A stretch of 64,000 nt of DNA from Sva-07 sp963698435 (GCA_963698435.1 CAVOQV010000011.1:186001-250000), one strand, 5' to 3'; numbered from the stretch's first letter, positions 15,679 to 25,022 are shown. Notes: a model not told the origin generated them from the sequence alone. Translations and numbers: made by a program.

Positions 15679-18422
15679 GCGTGCCGTCGGGCGCGGTGGC
15701 CGACCCCGACGCGGTGTCATCGACGGGTGACTGGCACCGCCGCAGTGTCGCTGCCGTGCTCGACGAGGTCGGCTCGTCGCTCGAAGGCCTCGACGACGCC
15801 GCGATCGAGCGGCGACGGGCCGAGTTCGGCCCCAACGAGCTCCAGGAGTCGGCCGGGACGAGCCCCCTGAAACTGATCTGGGGCCAGATCTCCTCGGTGA
15901 TGGTGCTGATCCTGATCGGAGCTGCGTTGCTGTCGCTGCTCCTCGGGAAATACCTCGAAGCGACGGCAATCGGTGCGATCGTCGTGCTCTTCACCGCCCT
16001 CGGCTTCTACCAGGAGTACCGGGCAGAGCAGGCGATCGCCGCGCTGCGTCGCATGGCGGTGCCATCGGCTCGGGTGACCCGCGACGGTCGGATGACGTCG
16101 GTCTCGGTCGGCCAGCTCGTGCCCGGCGACATCGTCCATCTCGATGCCGGGACGGTCGTGTCGGCAGATCTCCGGCTCGTCGAGGTGGCGAGTCTGCGCA
16201 TCGAGGAGGCGACGCTCACCGGTGAGTCCGAGCCGATCGACAAACAGACCGATCCGGTCGACCGAGACGACCTCGCGCTCGGCGACCGGGTCTGCATGGC
16301 CTACTCCGGCACGCAGGTCGCCGCCGGTCGGGGCCAGGGTGTGGTTGTCGCCACCGGCATGCGAACCGAACTCGGCCGCATCGCCACGCTGCTGCAGGAC
16401 GTCGAATCCGAGCAGACCCCGTTGCAGCAGCGCCTCGACCGGGTGGGCAAGCAGCTTGCACTGCTCGGCGTGGCGGTGGCGCTCGCTGTCGTGGTGATGG
16501 GGGCGATCGCCGGAGAGTCGGCAACCGACCTCGTGCTCACGGCGATCAGCGTCGCTGTGGCCGTCATCCCCGAGGGTCTGCCGGCGGTCGTCACCTTCAC
16601 GCTGGCCATCGGTTCGCAGCGGATGCTGCGGCGTCAGGCGCTGATCCGCAAGCTTCCGGCGGTCGAGACGCTCGGATCCGTCACGGTGATCTGCTCCGAC
16701 AAGACAGGGACGCTCACGCAGAACCGAATGACGGTGACGGTTCTGGACGTCGCCGGACACCAGGTACGTCTCGATTCTGACGCCGTCCGGGCCGTCGGCG
16801 CTGCGCCGTCGTCAGCCACGGTCACGCTGATCGCCGGGGCTCTCTGCAACGACGGTGCCGAAGACGTGAACAGTGAGGGTCAGCGGATCTGGCTCGGGGA
16901 TCCCACCGAGACGGCGCTGCTGCAAGCCGCCGCCGATGCCGGCCTCGACGTCCACGACCTGCGTGCCCGGATCCCCCGAGTCGGTGAGCATCCGTTCGAT
17001 TCGACCCGCAAGCGGATGAGCACGATCCACGATCCGCTGCAGGGCGCGATCCCCGAACTCGTCGATCTGCCTCAGGACGTCCGACTCGCATTCGTCAAGG
17101 GCGCGGTCGACGGGCTGTTGCACCACACGACCGCGGTGTGGGCCGACGGTGTGAGGGTGCCGTTCGACGATGGGTGGCACGCGCGGATCTCTGCCGGCAA
17201 CGACGCACTCGCGGCCGCAGGGATGCGGGTGCTCGGTGTGGCGTTCCGGACGTTGTCTGGCGAGGGCGACGACCCCGAATCCGAACTCGTCCTGCTCGGG
17301 CTTCTCGGGATCATCGATCCACCTCGTTCCGAGGTCCGCGACGCCGTCGCCGTTTGCCGGCGCGCCGGCATCCGGCCGGTGATGATCACCGGCGATCACC
17401 CGTTGACGGCGGTGGCGATCGCCAACGATCTCGGCATCAGCGACACCGACCGTGCGCTGATCGGCGCCGACCTCGACCATCTCGACGATGCCGAGTTCGC
17501 CGAGGCGGTGCGCGAGGTGTCGGTCTTCGCGCGGGTCTCGCCAGAGCACAAGTTGCGCATCGTCGGTGCCTTGCAGCAACAACACCAGGTCGTGGCGATG
17601 ACCGGAGACGGTGTCAACGACGCGCCGGCGCTCAAGCGCGCCGACATCGGTGTGGCGATGGGCATCACCGGCACCGACGTGTCGAAGGAAGCCGCCGACA
17701 TGGTGTTGCGTGACGACAACTTCGCCACGATCGTCGCGGCCGTCGAAGAGGGCCGGGTGATCTACGACAACCTCCGCCGCTTCGTCAGCTTCGCGGTCGC
17801 GGGCAACTTCGGGAAGATCATCGTCATGCTCGGATGGCCGATTCCGTTCCTGGTCGCCGGGTCGGATGCGACGACGGCGATCGCGTTCCTGCCCCTGCAG
17901 CTGCTCTGGCTGAACCTGATGACCGACGGCCTGCTCGGGCTGTCGATGGGCGTCGAGCCTGCCGAGACCACCGTGATGCAGCGGCCGCCGCACTCGCCGC
18001 AGGACGGCCTCTGGGCGAACGGGCTCGGGCGTCGCACGGCATGGATCGGAGCGGTGATCGGCGTCGTCACTCTCGGGCTCGGCTTCGCCTACTACGCCGC
18101 CGACCTCGACCAGTGGCAGACCGTGATGTTCACGACGTTGGCGTTCATGCAGGTGGGCCAGGCGTTCGCAACACGATCATCGACCGAGTCGTTGCGAACG
18201 ATCGGCTGGCACACGAATCCGCTGATGCTCGCCATTGCCGGCCTGGTGATCGTTCTGCAGCTGCTCGTGCTCTACACGCCGCTGAGCGAGTTCCTCGACC
18301 TCGATCCGCTGGGCGCCGCCGACCTCGCCGTCTGCGCCACCGCTGGAATCGGCCTGCTGGCGCTGGTCGAAGTGGTCAAGGCGATCCATCGCTCAGCCGC
18401 TCGGCAAACCAGTCGAGGATGA
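15675..18422 (+). CDS. P2A-type cation-transporting ATPase, probable Mn2+/Ca2+ exporter
   Basis: 915 residues with full P-type architecture: an N-terminal cation-ATPase domain, TGES near 182, M4 with PEGLPAVVTF, the phosphorylated Asp in SDKTGTLT near 342, FVKGAVDGLL in the nucleotide domain, and TGDGVNDAPALKRADIGVAMG near 643. In M6, NLMTDG has the N-x-x-x-D cation ligands of the SERCA/PMR1 group, which move Ca2+ or Mn2+. Lactococcal YoaB is a precedent for an Mn2+ riboswitch driving a P-type ATPase. With the riboswitch upstream, Mn2+ efflux is the most likely role. The last 47 bases overlap the convergent S9 peptidase gene. Confidence 0.93.
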   Translation: MSVPSGAVADPDAVSSTGDWHRRSVAAVLDEVGSSLEGLDDAAIERRRAEFGPNELQESAGTSPLKLIWGQISSVMVLILIGAALLSLLLGKYLEATAIGAIVVLFTALGFYQEYRAEQAIAALRRMAVPSARVTRDGRMTSVSVGQLVPGDIVHLDAGTVVSADLRLVEVASLRIEEATLTGESEPIDKQTDPVDRDDLALGDRVCMAYSGTQVAAGRGQGVVVATGMRTELGRIATLLQDVESEQTPLQQRLDRVGKQLALLGVAVALAVVVMGAIAGESATDLVLTAISVAVAVIPEGLPAVVTFTLAIGSQRMLRRQALIRKLPAVETLGSVTVICSDKTGTLTQNRMTVTVLDVAGHQVRLDSDAVRAVGAAPSSATVTLIAGALCNDGAEDVNSEGQRIWLGDPTETALLQAAADAGLDVHDLRARIPRVGEHPFDSTRKRMSTIHDPLQGAIPELVDLPQDVRLAFVKGAVDGLLHHTTAVWADGVRVPFDDGWHARISAGNDALAAAGMRVLGVAFRTLSGEGDDPESELVLLGLLGIIDPPRSEVRDAVAVCRRAGIRPVMITGDHPLTAVAIANDLGISDTDRALIGADLDHLDDAEFAEAVREVSVFARVSPEHKLRIVGALQQQHQVVAMTGDGVNDAPALKRADIGVAMGITGTDVSKEAADMVLRDDNFATIVAAVEEGRVIYDNLRRFVSFAVAGNFGKIIVMLGWPIPFLVAGSDATTAIAFLPLQLLWLNLMTDGLLGLSMGVEPAETTVMQRPPHSPQDGLWANGLGRRTAWIGAVIGVVTLGLGFAYYAADLDQWQTVMFTTLAFMQVGQAFATRSSTESLRTIGWHTNPLMLAIAGLVIVLQLLVLYTPLSEFLDLDPLGAADLAVCATAGIGLLALVEVVKAIHRSAARQTSRG

Positions 18423-20421
18423 TCTCGCCGCGCTGGACGCGGTGGAGCGGTGAGCCCGAGCGGGAGAGTTCGTGGTTCTCGCCGGGGAAGCGGTAGAAGT
18501 CGACCTCCTTGTCGAGGAGCTTCAGGGCAACCCACAGCTCCTCGGCTTGACCGATCGGACAGCGCCAGTCCTCCTCGGAGTGGATGATCAGCACCGGCTT
18601 GTCGATGTTGCGTACGGCGGTGATCGGTGACATGCGCACGTACTCCCCGGGATTCTCGAGGTGGTTCACTCCGTGCACGGCGTTGAACGCGGTCGAGATG
18701 TCCGACGACAACTCGAGCGCCGTGGCGTTGTTGACCGCGCGCTCGGAGCAGAACGCCCGGAACCGATCGCCGTGGTGGCCGGCGAGCCACGTCGCCATCC
18801 AGCCGCCGTACGAGCCGCCGAGCATGCCGACGCGATCGGGGTCACAGAACTCGAAACGATCGAGTGCTGTGTCGAGGACTGCAAGGACGTCGTCGACGTC
18901 GACGGTGCCCCAGCCCGGGCCGGGCGCGGTCGGATGATTCGGGCCCTGGATCGCCTGGCCCCAGCCCGCGTGGCGGCCGCTACTGCCGCGCGGGTTGCCG
19001 AGTACGACCACGAAGCCGGCGGCGGCCTGCATCTGGAATTCGTCGAAGAAGTACTCGCCGTACTGCGTGTGGGGGCCACCGTGGACGTTGAGGAGCACGG
19101 GGTACCGCTGGGTCTCGTCGAAGTCGGCGGGTCGCATGATCCAGGCGTCGATCTCGTCGGTCCCGTCGGTGGTGCCGGTCGTGAAGTGCTCCCACCCGAG
19201 CAGTGCCGCAGCGAGTTCGTCGCCGACGTGGGTGCGGCGCTCGTCGTCGACGTAGAGCTCGGCCGGATGGGTCGCCGACTCCTGGGCTCGCGCAACGACA
19301 CCCGACGCGGCGTCGAACGACGTCACCGACACGGGCCCTTCGGTGAGTGGCTCCGGGATGAACGATCCATCCGCGGGGATCCGAAACAGGTGTGTGGCAC
19401 CGCGATCCTCGGCCGTGGCGAGCAGGTGGGTGACGGACTCCCACACGGGCGCCCGCGAGCCGACGGTCGGTTGAAAGGTACGGTCGAGACCGCTCGAGAT
19501 CCAGCGGATGTCGGTGTGCGGGTGAGCCGAGCCGTCGATCGGCAGGATTCCCACCTTGGCGTTCTGCGGGTAGGTCCCGGGATCGGCGGATCCGATGAAC
19601 GCAACGAGTGTTCCGTCGGGCGACACCGACGGGGCGCCGAACTGACCGTCGTGTGCGGTGAGGGCCCGGACGTTCGACGCATCCTCGTCGGGGTCGCCGT
19701 GCTCGGGCACCGACACGACGTACAGATCCCTGGCCTGGTCGCGGTCCCACGAGTCGTGGCGCTGCGCCGAGGTCACGATCCCGGTCGAGTCCTGCAACCA
19801 GCTGACCCCGGAGTGCTGGAACTCGCCGGGAGTGAGGTTTCGTGGCGTCCCGGTCCCGTCGGCCGCGATCGCGTAGACGTGACTCGGGCGGTCGAAGACC
19901 CAATCCTGCCCGTTCAGGCGGCTGAAGAGCCGCTCGACCTTGCGGGGCGATTGCCAGGCGGCGCTCTCGGCGCTGTAGCGCTCGTGACGAGTCCGGCTCG
20001 TGAAGGCGACGAGGCGGCCGTCGGGTGACCAGACGACGTCGCCGAGGCCGTCGGACATCGTGCAGAGCGTGCGCACTTCGCCCGCGCCGCCGACCGGGAG
20101 GACGCGGAGCGTCGAGTCGCCCTCGGTCTCATCGCTGCGCGACGTGAAGGCCAGGAACCGGCCGTCGGGCGACCACGCGGGGTTGCCGTCGTGGGGTCCG
20201 GCCGTCGCCGGGGCGTCGTCGATCCACACCAGAGTGGTCGTCGTGTTCGCCGCGAGGTTCGTGGTGGCCACGACGAACGCCACGTGCTGCCCGCCGGGGC
20301 TCACGGCGACCTGACCGACGACGCTACGCCCGTCGATCAGCCGCTCGGCGATCTCGCGGTGCGCGGATTCCGCCTGAGCAGTGGAACGGCGAACCGGAGG
20401 CGGCGGGGGCAACGGACTCAT
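18376..20421 (-). CDS. S9-family prolyl oligopeptidase / acylaminoacyl-peptidase-like serine peptidase
   Basis: 681 residues. The N-terminal half is a WD40-like beta-propeller, seen as repeated PDGR-type segments (AWSPDGRFLAFTSRS, VWSPDGRLVAFTSRT, SVSPDGTLVAFIGS). The C-terminal alpha/beta-hydrolase domain holds the nucleophile in GGSYGGWMATW (about Ser537), the acid in HSEEDWRCP (about Asp617) and the histidine in GENHELSRSG (about 649). It lacks a signal peptide, so it probably hydrolyses short peptides in the cytosol. Its 3' end overlaps the ATPase gene by 47 bases tail to tail. Confidence 0.93.
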   Translation of the reverse strand: MSPLPPPPPVRRSTAQAESAHREIAERLIDGRSVVGQVAVSPGGQHVAFVVATTNLAANTTTTLVWIDDAPATAGPHDGNPAWSPDGRFLAFTSRSDETEGDSTLRVLPVGGAGEVRTLCTMSDGLGDVVWSPDGRLVAFTSRTRHERYSAESAAWQSPRKVERLFSRLNGQDWVFDRPSHVYAIAADGTGTPRNLTPGEFQHSGVSWLQDSTGIVTSAQRHDSWDRDQARDLYVVSVPEHGDPDEDASNVRALTAHDGQFGAPSVSPDGTLVAFIGSADPGTYPQNAKVGILPIDGSAHPHTDIRWISSGLDRTFQPTVGSRAPVWESVTHLLATAEDRGATHLFRIPADGSFIPEPLTEGPVSVTSFDAASGVVARAQESATHPAELYVDDERRTHVGDELAAALLGWEHFTTGTTDGTDEIDAWIMRPADFDETQRYPVLLNVHGGPHTQYGEYFFDEFQMQAAAGFVVVLGNPRGSSGRHAGWGQAIQGPNHPTAPGPGWGTVDVDDVLAVLDTALDRFEFCDPDRVGMLGGSYGGWMATWLAGHHGDRFRAFCSERAVNNATALELSSDISTAFNAVHGVNHLENPGEYVRMSPITAVRNIDKPVLIIHSEEDWRCPIGQAEELWVALKLLDKEVDFYRFPGENHELSRSGSPLHRVQRGEIILDWFAERLSDGSP

Positions 20422-20474
20422 GTCGCCCGACGGTAGCCCCTGCCCGCCCGGCCCGATCTGACTCGCGGGGTCGG

Positions 20475-21518
20475 CTATTCGGCGAGGCCGACGGGTCGAT
20501 CGTCGATGATCTGGTCGAGGTACTCCGACATCCCGTAGCCCACGCGACCCTCGAACTCACCGGAGTGGATGGTCCACTTCGTGTACGCCTCGGAAATCCG
20601 GGTCTGCAGCCACTCGCCGTCGGGTGTCTGACGCCGGTTGCGCAGTGGGATCAGGCTGATTGCCTCACCGGTGAAGTTCCACTCCCGGTCGCTGCGGCTG
20701 GAGCGGATGCTGCCGTCGATGCGATCGTGGTAGTGCTCGTCGCCGCGGGTCTCGGTGGAGATCTGCACGTCGTCGCACAGGTGCATCACACCGTTCTCCC
20801 ACACGAATCCACCGCGGCTGCCCTCGCTGTCGCGCTTGGCGACCCGGCTCGCCATGAACCCGAAGTTCTCGTCGACGTTGACCGTCAGCCAGCGGTAGTA
20901 CCACGGCGCCTGCCAGTAACGCGGGCCCCACGAGTGGTCGCGCAACCCGAACCCGGCGATCTGCCATTCGCGATCGCCGACGCGCATCGTGCCGGTCGCC
21001 TCGACCAGCTGCTCGTAGTGGCCCTTGGCGAACTCCTCGCCAGGCTTCTCGTGGGGTTCGTCCGGCTCGCCGCCGAACATGCTCGAGCGTCCCTGGCCGG
21101 TGAATGTGATGTGGACCTCGGCCTCCGCGTACGGGTTGTTCGTGAACGCTTCCTTGGGGTTGGCCATCTGCTCGGGCTCGTCGAGTACGACGACCTTGCC
21201 GACGTAGTCGATACGCAGTTCCTCGAACGGCTTCACCATCGTCCAGGTGAGCCCGGCGGCGTCGAGCGCGTCATTGTTCTCGATCGCGGGCCGCTTGAAC
21301 ATGAATCCCACGTGGCGGTTGCCGCCGTCGACCTCGGGTGGCAGGTAGAGGCACACGGTCATCTCGGCGGTGCCCTCGTTGGCGCGGTTGCCCATCCGGA
21401 ACCAGCCGCCGACGCCCTGCGCCGGATCGAAGCAGTTGATGTACATGCTCTCGTTGAAGTTCGGCTCGGGGCCGAGCTCGTGCATGTATTCGTCGGACTC
21501 GTCCAGTCTCACGGCCAT
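20475..21518 (-). CDS. Hydroxyneurosporene-synthase-like (CrtC-related) / DUF7064 protein
   Basis: The ATG at 21518 gives 347 residues (MAVRLDESDEYMHELGPEPN). The sequence is rich in aromatic, beta-strand-like segments such as VGGWFRMGNRANEGTAEMTV, FGLRDHSWGPRYWQ and WYYRWLTVNVDENFGFMASR. This is the lipocalin-like two-barrel pattern of CrtC-related and DUF7064/7065 proteins, often found among lipid- and terpenoid-catabolism genes in actinobacteria. GLRDHSWGPR is the most conserved stretch. Biochemical function is unknown; a hydratase or ligand-binding role is only inferred. Confidence 0.7.
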   Translation of the reverse strand: MAVRLDESDEYMHELGPEPNFNESMYINCFDPAQGVGGWFRMGNRANEGTAEMTVCLYLPPEVDGGNRHVGFMFKRPAIENNDALDAAGLTWTMVKPFEELRIDYVGKVVVLDEPEQMANPKEAFTNNPYAEAEVHITFTGQGRSSMFGGEPDEPHEKPGEEFAKGHYEQLVEATGTMRVGDREWQIAGFGLRDHSWGPRYWQAPWYYRWLTVNVDENFGFMASRVAKRDSEGSRGGFVWENGVMHLCDDVQISTETRGDEHYHDRIDGSIRSSRSDREWNFTGEAISLIPLRNRRQTPDGEWLQTRISEAYTKWTIHSGEFEGRVGYGMSEYLDQIIDDRPVGLAE

Positions 21519-21600
21519 GGCGGCGACGATAGGTGCGCCGATCATGGGTGTCTCAGTCGGAGCAACTCCGCGAAATCTTGGTGAGCACGCGGACACACCC

Positions 21601-21619
21601 CCGACGATGTTCTCGTCGG
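21601..21619. terminator. Hairpin downstream of the NTF2-like gene
   Basis: CCGACGA and TCGTCGG flank TGTTC, about 15 bases after the stop of the minus-strand gene ending at 21635. Likely terminator-type hairpin without a T-tract. Confidence 0.45.
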
Positions 21620-21634
21620 AGGTGCGTTGTCGAC

Positions 21635-22171
21635 TCAGAGATCACCGAAGAACGTGTGGTTGGAGACTCGCAGCACGCCACCGTCGTCGACGATGGTGAG
21701 CACGCTGATTCCTTCCACAGGACCGCTCCCGGTCGAGTTCTCCACCAGGTTCACCTGGGTCACGTACCACGGTCCGTCACCGGCCATGAGGCGCTCGCCG
21801 ACGGGCGTGACGCTCCAGCCGAATGCCCCCAACCGGTCGATTTCACTCGCCTGGTCGGTGGCAGTGGTCGTTCCTCGCTCCGACACGAACGTGTAGTCGG
21901 GCGTGACGAGCTCGAGGAATGCATCGCCGTCGTAGCTGTTCCAGGCGTCGGAATAGTCATCCCACAGCTGAGCAACGTCGTCACTCGGAGCCGTGGCCGG
22001 CGTCGAGGAGCGATCGATGATCACCCATGCGCCGAGACCGACCAGCGCGACTGCCAATGCGATGACGATCGCCTTCAGTGTCCGGTTGCCCCTGTCGGGG
22101 TGCTCGGATCGGGTTTGGTCTACTTCGGTCCCTGTTGTCGTCTTCTCCTCTCGATCAGTGAGAGTCGTCAT
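21635..22171 (-). CDS. Single-pass membrane protein with NTF2-like / SnoaL-type domain
   Basis: The ATG at 22171 is preceded by AAGGGAG at a good distance, giving 178 residues. A charged N-terminus (about 35 residues) precedes one membrane helix (AIVIALAVALVGLGAWVII). The extracytoplasmic domain follows the NTF2-like cone pattern: LWDDYSDAWNSYDGDAFLEL, VTPDYTFVSERG and a C-terminal beta sheet (ISVLTIVDDGGVLRVSNHT). Polar pocket residues suggest ligand binding, but no enzyme activity can be assigned. It is divergent from the TauD-like gene; the 208-base gap between them shows no recognisable element. Confidence 0.75.
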   Translation of the reverse strand: MTTLTDREEKTTTGTEVDQTRSEHPDRGNRTLKAIVIALAVALVGLGAWVIIDRSSTPATAPSDDVAQLWDDYSDAWNSYDGDAFLELVTPDYTFVSERGTTTATDQASEIDRLGAFGWSVTPVGERLMAGDGPWYVTQVNLVENSTGSGPVEGISVLTIVDDGGVLRVSNHTFFGDL

Positions 22172-22379
22172 GATGAACTCCCTTCGTTGAGTGTGACTGT
22201 TCGGCACCGGGGTGCCACTTGTACGGTCCCGCCGAGGAGAGACGCCCACAAGAGGCTTTCGTCAGGAACCCTTCGTCATGAACCTGGAGGGGTCCTTGGT
22301 TCTCGGCCGAGGCCGGTCGCCCCGCCGGGCAGTACGTTTGGGCGACAGCGGCGATCGGCGTCGCGCGGGAGAGGACGAC

Positions 22380-23384
22380 ATGAGCATCACCGACGGTGAC
22401 CTGGAGACCACGAACTCTGCGATCGCCAAGATGGAAGGGATCGAACCCTCGGGTGACATCGGTGAGTTCAACGCCCGAAAACTCAGCTTCGGCCCGGACA
22501 AGGCGGTGATCGGCCCGGTCGCGCACCTCGCTGCGGAACGCATCCGGCTGACGGCATTGGAGTGGGAGCACTTCGAGGTCCGCCAGGTCGGCGCCACGCT
22601 CGGCGGCATCGTCAAGGGCCTCGACCTGTCGAAGCCGCTCGCCGACGACGTGTTCGACGAACTCTCACGGGCATGGGTCGACTACAAGGTGCTGTTCTTC
22701 CGCGACCAGCACCTCACCGCCGAGCAGCACGTCGCATTCGCACGACGTTTCGGCGAGCTGGAGATCCACCCCTTCTTCGCCAGCAACGATGAGCGCCCCG
22801 AGCTGGTCCGCTTCGCCAAGGACGCTGACACCGGTGGTTACGAGAACGGCTGGCACCACGACGTCACGTGGCGCCAGATCCCCTCGAAGGGCGCGATCCT
22901 GCGGGCGATCGAGGTGCCCGACACCGGCGGCGACACGCTGTTCTGCGACATGAACGCCGCCTACGAGGGTCTGTCCGACGACGTGAAGGACCGCATCGAG
23001 GGCCTCGTCGCCGAGCACGACTACATGCAGGCGTTCGGTCAGACGATCACCGGCGCCGACGCCGACGAAATGCGTGAGAAGTATCCGGTCGTCGAGCACC
23101 CCGTGGTGATCCATCACCCGGTCTCGGGTGATCGGCTGCTGTACGTCAACCGGTTCTTCACCACCCGAATCGTCGGCCTCGATCCGGCCGAGTCCGACGA
23201 GTTGTTGGTCACGCTGTTCGCGCAGGCCAACACGCTCGAATACCACTGTCGATTCCACTGGCATCCCAACTCGATCGCGATGTGGGACAACCTGGCGGTG
23301 CAGCACTACGCGTCGAGTGACTACTGGCCCGACGTCCGGGTGATGGAGCGCGCCAGCATCGTCGGCGTTCGTCCGTCGTTCTGA
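22380..23384 (+). CDS. TauD/TfdA-family Fe(II)/2-oxoglutarate dioxygenase
   Basis: 334 residues from ATG 22380, with GGAGAGGA upstream. The N-terminal ~55 residues are an extension beyond the usual TauD length. The core starts VRQVGATLGGIVKGLDLSKP and carries VDYKVLFFRDQHLTAEQHVAFARRFG. The iron ligands are in GWHHDVTWRQIPSKG (HxD) and NLAVQHYASSDYWP (distal His), and the 2-oxoglutarate Arg is probably in MERASIVG. Relatives act on taurine, aryloxyacetates or alkyl sulfates; the substrate is unknown here. Confidence 0.92.
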   Translation: MSITDGDLETTNSAIAKMEGIEPSGDIGEFNARKLSFGPDKAVIGPVAHLAAERIRLTALEWEHFEVRQVGATLGGIVKGLDLSKPLADDVFDELSRAWVDYKVLFFRDQHLTAEQHVAFARRFGELEIHPFFASNDERPELVRFAKDADTGGYENGWHHDVTWRQIPSKGAILRAIEVPDTGGDTLFCDMNAAYEGLSDDVKDRIEGLVAEHDYMQAFGQTITGADADEMREKYPVVEHPVVIHHPVSGDRLLYVNRFFTTRIVGLDPAESDELLVTLFAQANTLEYHCRFHWHPNSIAMWDNLAVQHYASSDYWPDVRVMERASIVGVRPSF

Positions 23385-23522
23385 CACGTCGACGATGGCC
23401 CGCGTCGTCCTGATCGCCGGCAGTCGCGGTAGTAACTCCTGCAGACGCTGATGCCTCCGACGATCAGAGCGCGAGGCGTCTCGGAAAGCGGCACGAATCG
23501 CCCACGGATCGTTCGGGCCGAG

Positions 23523-23807
23523 TCACGAATCGGTGGGGTCGAACATCTCGAGCTGCTCCCAGGTGACCGCGACCTCGCTGACGACGCACCACTTGAGGCG
23601 CCCCCACGATCCGGGCCGGCGGATCTCGACCCGCTCCGCCCGGAGTGATCGGGCCGAGCCGTCGGGATCGCGAATGGCGATGCTGCCGTCGTACTCGATT
23701 CCGACGACTCGCCCGACGATCCAGCGGCCCTTGTCGTTGCGGCGGAACCGGATCGGCTCGCCCATGCGCAGCCCCAGGCGGGCGAGCGAGGCGGGGGAGC
23801 GATGCAT
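23523..23807 (-). CDS. Small hypothetical protein with SH3-like beta pattern (94 aa)
   Basis: The ATG at 23807 gives 94 residues, 14 bases after the SDR stop on the same strand. Alternating beta-type segments (GEPIRFRRNDKGRWIVGRVV, GIEYDGSIAIRDPDGSAR, AERVEIRRPG) suggest a small SH3- or KOW-like barrel. The C-terminus is WEQLEMFDPTDS. I do not recognise a named family. The convergent gap to the TauD-like stop (138 bases) holds no clear element. Confidence 0.68.
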   Translation of the reverse strand: MHRSPASLARLGLRMGEPIRFRRNDKGRWIVGRVVGIEYDGSIAIRDPDGSARSLRAERVEIRRPGSWGRLKWCVVSEVAVTWEQLEMFDPTDS

Positions 23808-23821
23808 CGACCGGGTCGAGG

Positions 23822-24604
23822 TCAGGCGCCGATGGTGCGTCGCTGCAGCTTGCGCATTCCGCCCAACCATCGCTCGGGATCGGTCGCCTTGAGCACCATG
23901 TAGTCGGCGACTTCCGGGTGGGGGAGGACGAAGAAGCGTTCGGCCTCGATCGCATCGGCCACGTCGATGGCAACGTCGGCAGGCTCCAACACGACGCCCG
24001 CCGCCTTGACGACGTTGCTCCCGCTGACCTCGTCATCACCGGCGTGGAGCATCGCCGTGTTGACGCCCTGCGGGCACAAGCAGGTGACCTTCACGCCGGC
24101 GTCGCCGTAGGTGACCGCCATGTACTCGGCGAACGCAACCGCCGCCCGTTTGGTGAGCGTGTAGGGACCTGAGCCGATCTGCATCAGCAGGCCGGCGGCC
24201 GATGCGGTGGAGCAGAAGTAGCCCTCACCGCGTTCGAGCCAGTCGGGCAGCAGGTACTTGGCGGCCCAGCGGTGGGCATGGACGTTGACCGCGAAGGCGA
24301 GTTCCCAGTCGTCCTCGGGTGTCTCGACGACACCCCGCCCGGTTCCCACGCCAGCGTTGCAGAAGAAGAGGTCGATCGAGCCGAGTGCCGCCATGGCGGC
24401 GTCGACGAGGGCGGCATTGCCCGCCTCGGTGCTGACGTCCGAGGTGATCGACGTCGCCCGTCCGAGCGATGCAGCGACCTCGTCTGCGCCGGCAAGGTCG
24501 GCCACGACGACGTTGGCACCTCGGGCGTGGAACTCCCGGGCGAGTGCTTCGCCGATGCCCCGTCCGGCTCCGGTGACCACGACGTTGCGTCCGCTGAAGT
24601 CCAT
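23822..24604 (-). CDS. Short-chain dehydrogenase/reductase
   Basis: 260 residues from ATG 24604. Classical SDR features are NVVVTGAGRGIGEALARE (cofactor glycines), FFCNAGVGTG (NAG motif), CSTASAAGLLMQIGSG (catalytic Ser) and PYTLTKRAAVAFAEYMA (Tyr-x-x-x-Lys). After PQGVNT the C-terminal substrate loop diverges and ends in basic residues (MRKLQRRTIGA). The acidic residue after strand 2 (VVVADLAG) indicates NAD rather than NADP. The substrate is unknown. Confidence 0.92.
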   Translation of the reverse strand: MDFSGRNVVVTGAGRGIGEALAREFHARGANVVVADLAGADEVAASLGRATSITSDVSTEAGNAALVDAAMAALGSIDLFFCNAGVGTGRGVVETPEDDWELAFAVNVHAHRWAAKYLLPDWLERGEGYFCSTASAAGLLMQIGSGPYTLTKRAAVAFAEYMAVTYGDAGVKVTCLCPQGVNTAMLHAGDDEVSGSNVVKAAGVVLEPADVAIDVADAIEAERFFVLPHPEVADYMVLKATDPERWLGGMRKLQRRTIGA

Positions 24605-24763
24605 TGACGCATCGTAGGTTCGACAGCGCCGTGTTCCCGGACCACCATCGCGCCGACATCGCTGTGCTCGATCGCTGATGGAGGTGTGAACGTTGTGTGA
24701 CACCTTGCTCATCTCTGCGCAGGTGCGTGTGCGTGGCGGCCGGCGCGGGTACCGTGTCAACCA

Positions 24764-24967
24764 ATGACTGATGAGCGCATCGACACCAACAACGAGGCCG
24801 TGATCACCGAAGCCCTGAGCGTCATCGACGGCGCCCTGGCCCGGATGATGCAGCGTGAACTCGTATCGACGGGTGAGGTTGCCGATCTGTTGCTCGACGT
24901 GCGCACGTTGCTCACGACCGAGCCGGCAGCACTCGTCGAAGAAGTCGTCACCACCGACGCCGTCTGA
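24764..24967 (+). CDS. Small acidic hypothetical protein (67 aa)
   Basis: The ATG at 24764 follows a divergent gap containing the short motif TGTGACACC. The 67-residue product is acidic and almost wholly helical (VITEALSVIDGALARMMQRE, then GEVADLLLDVRTLLT), with no membrane segment or cysteine. Codon use matches neighbouring genes. No family is recognised; a small regulatory or adaptor protein is possible but not shown. Confidence 0.6.
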   Translation: MTDERIDTNNEAVITEALSVIDGALARMMQRELVSTGEVADLLLDVRTLLTTEPAALVEEVVTTDAV

Positions 24968-25005
24968 GCGGCAGGGGTGGGGCGCTTGCCCCGACGCGCC
25001 ACCGG

Positions 25006-25022
25006 TGAGCGACGGTCGCTCA
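25006..25022. terminator. TGAGCGA/TCGCTCA hairpin across the PAP2 stop
   Basis: Perfect 7-base arms around CGG, overlapping the stop codon of the minus-strand PAP2 gene and lying about 40 bases after the stop of the small plus-strand gene. The arm sequence equals the inner arm of the family C repeats. Probably a bidirectional terminator. Confidence 0.55.

Noticed and set aside
22172..22379. Possible riboswitch or leader RNA before the TauD-like gene
   Set aside because: Short complementary pieces are present (for example ACCC/GGGT), but no known motif or long stem could be built.
23385..23522. Small gene in the convergent gap after the TauD-like gene
   Set aside because: No frame with a plausible start, length and codon pattern was found.
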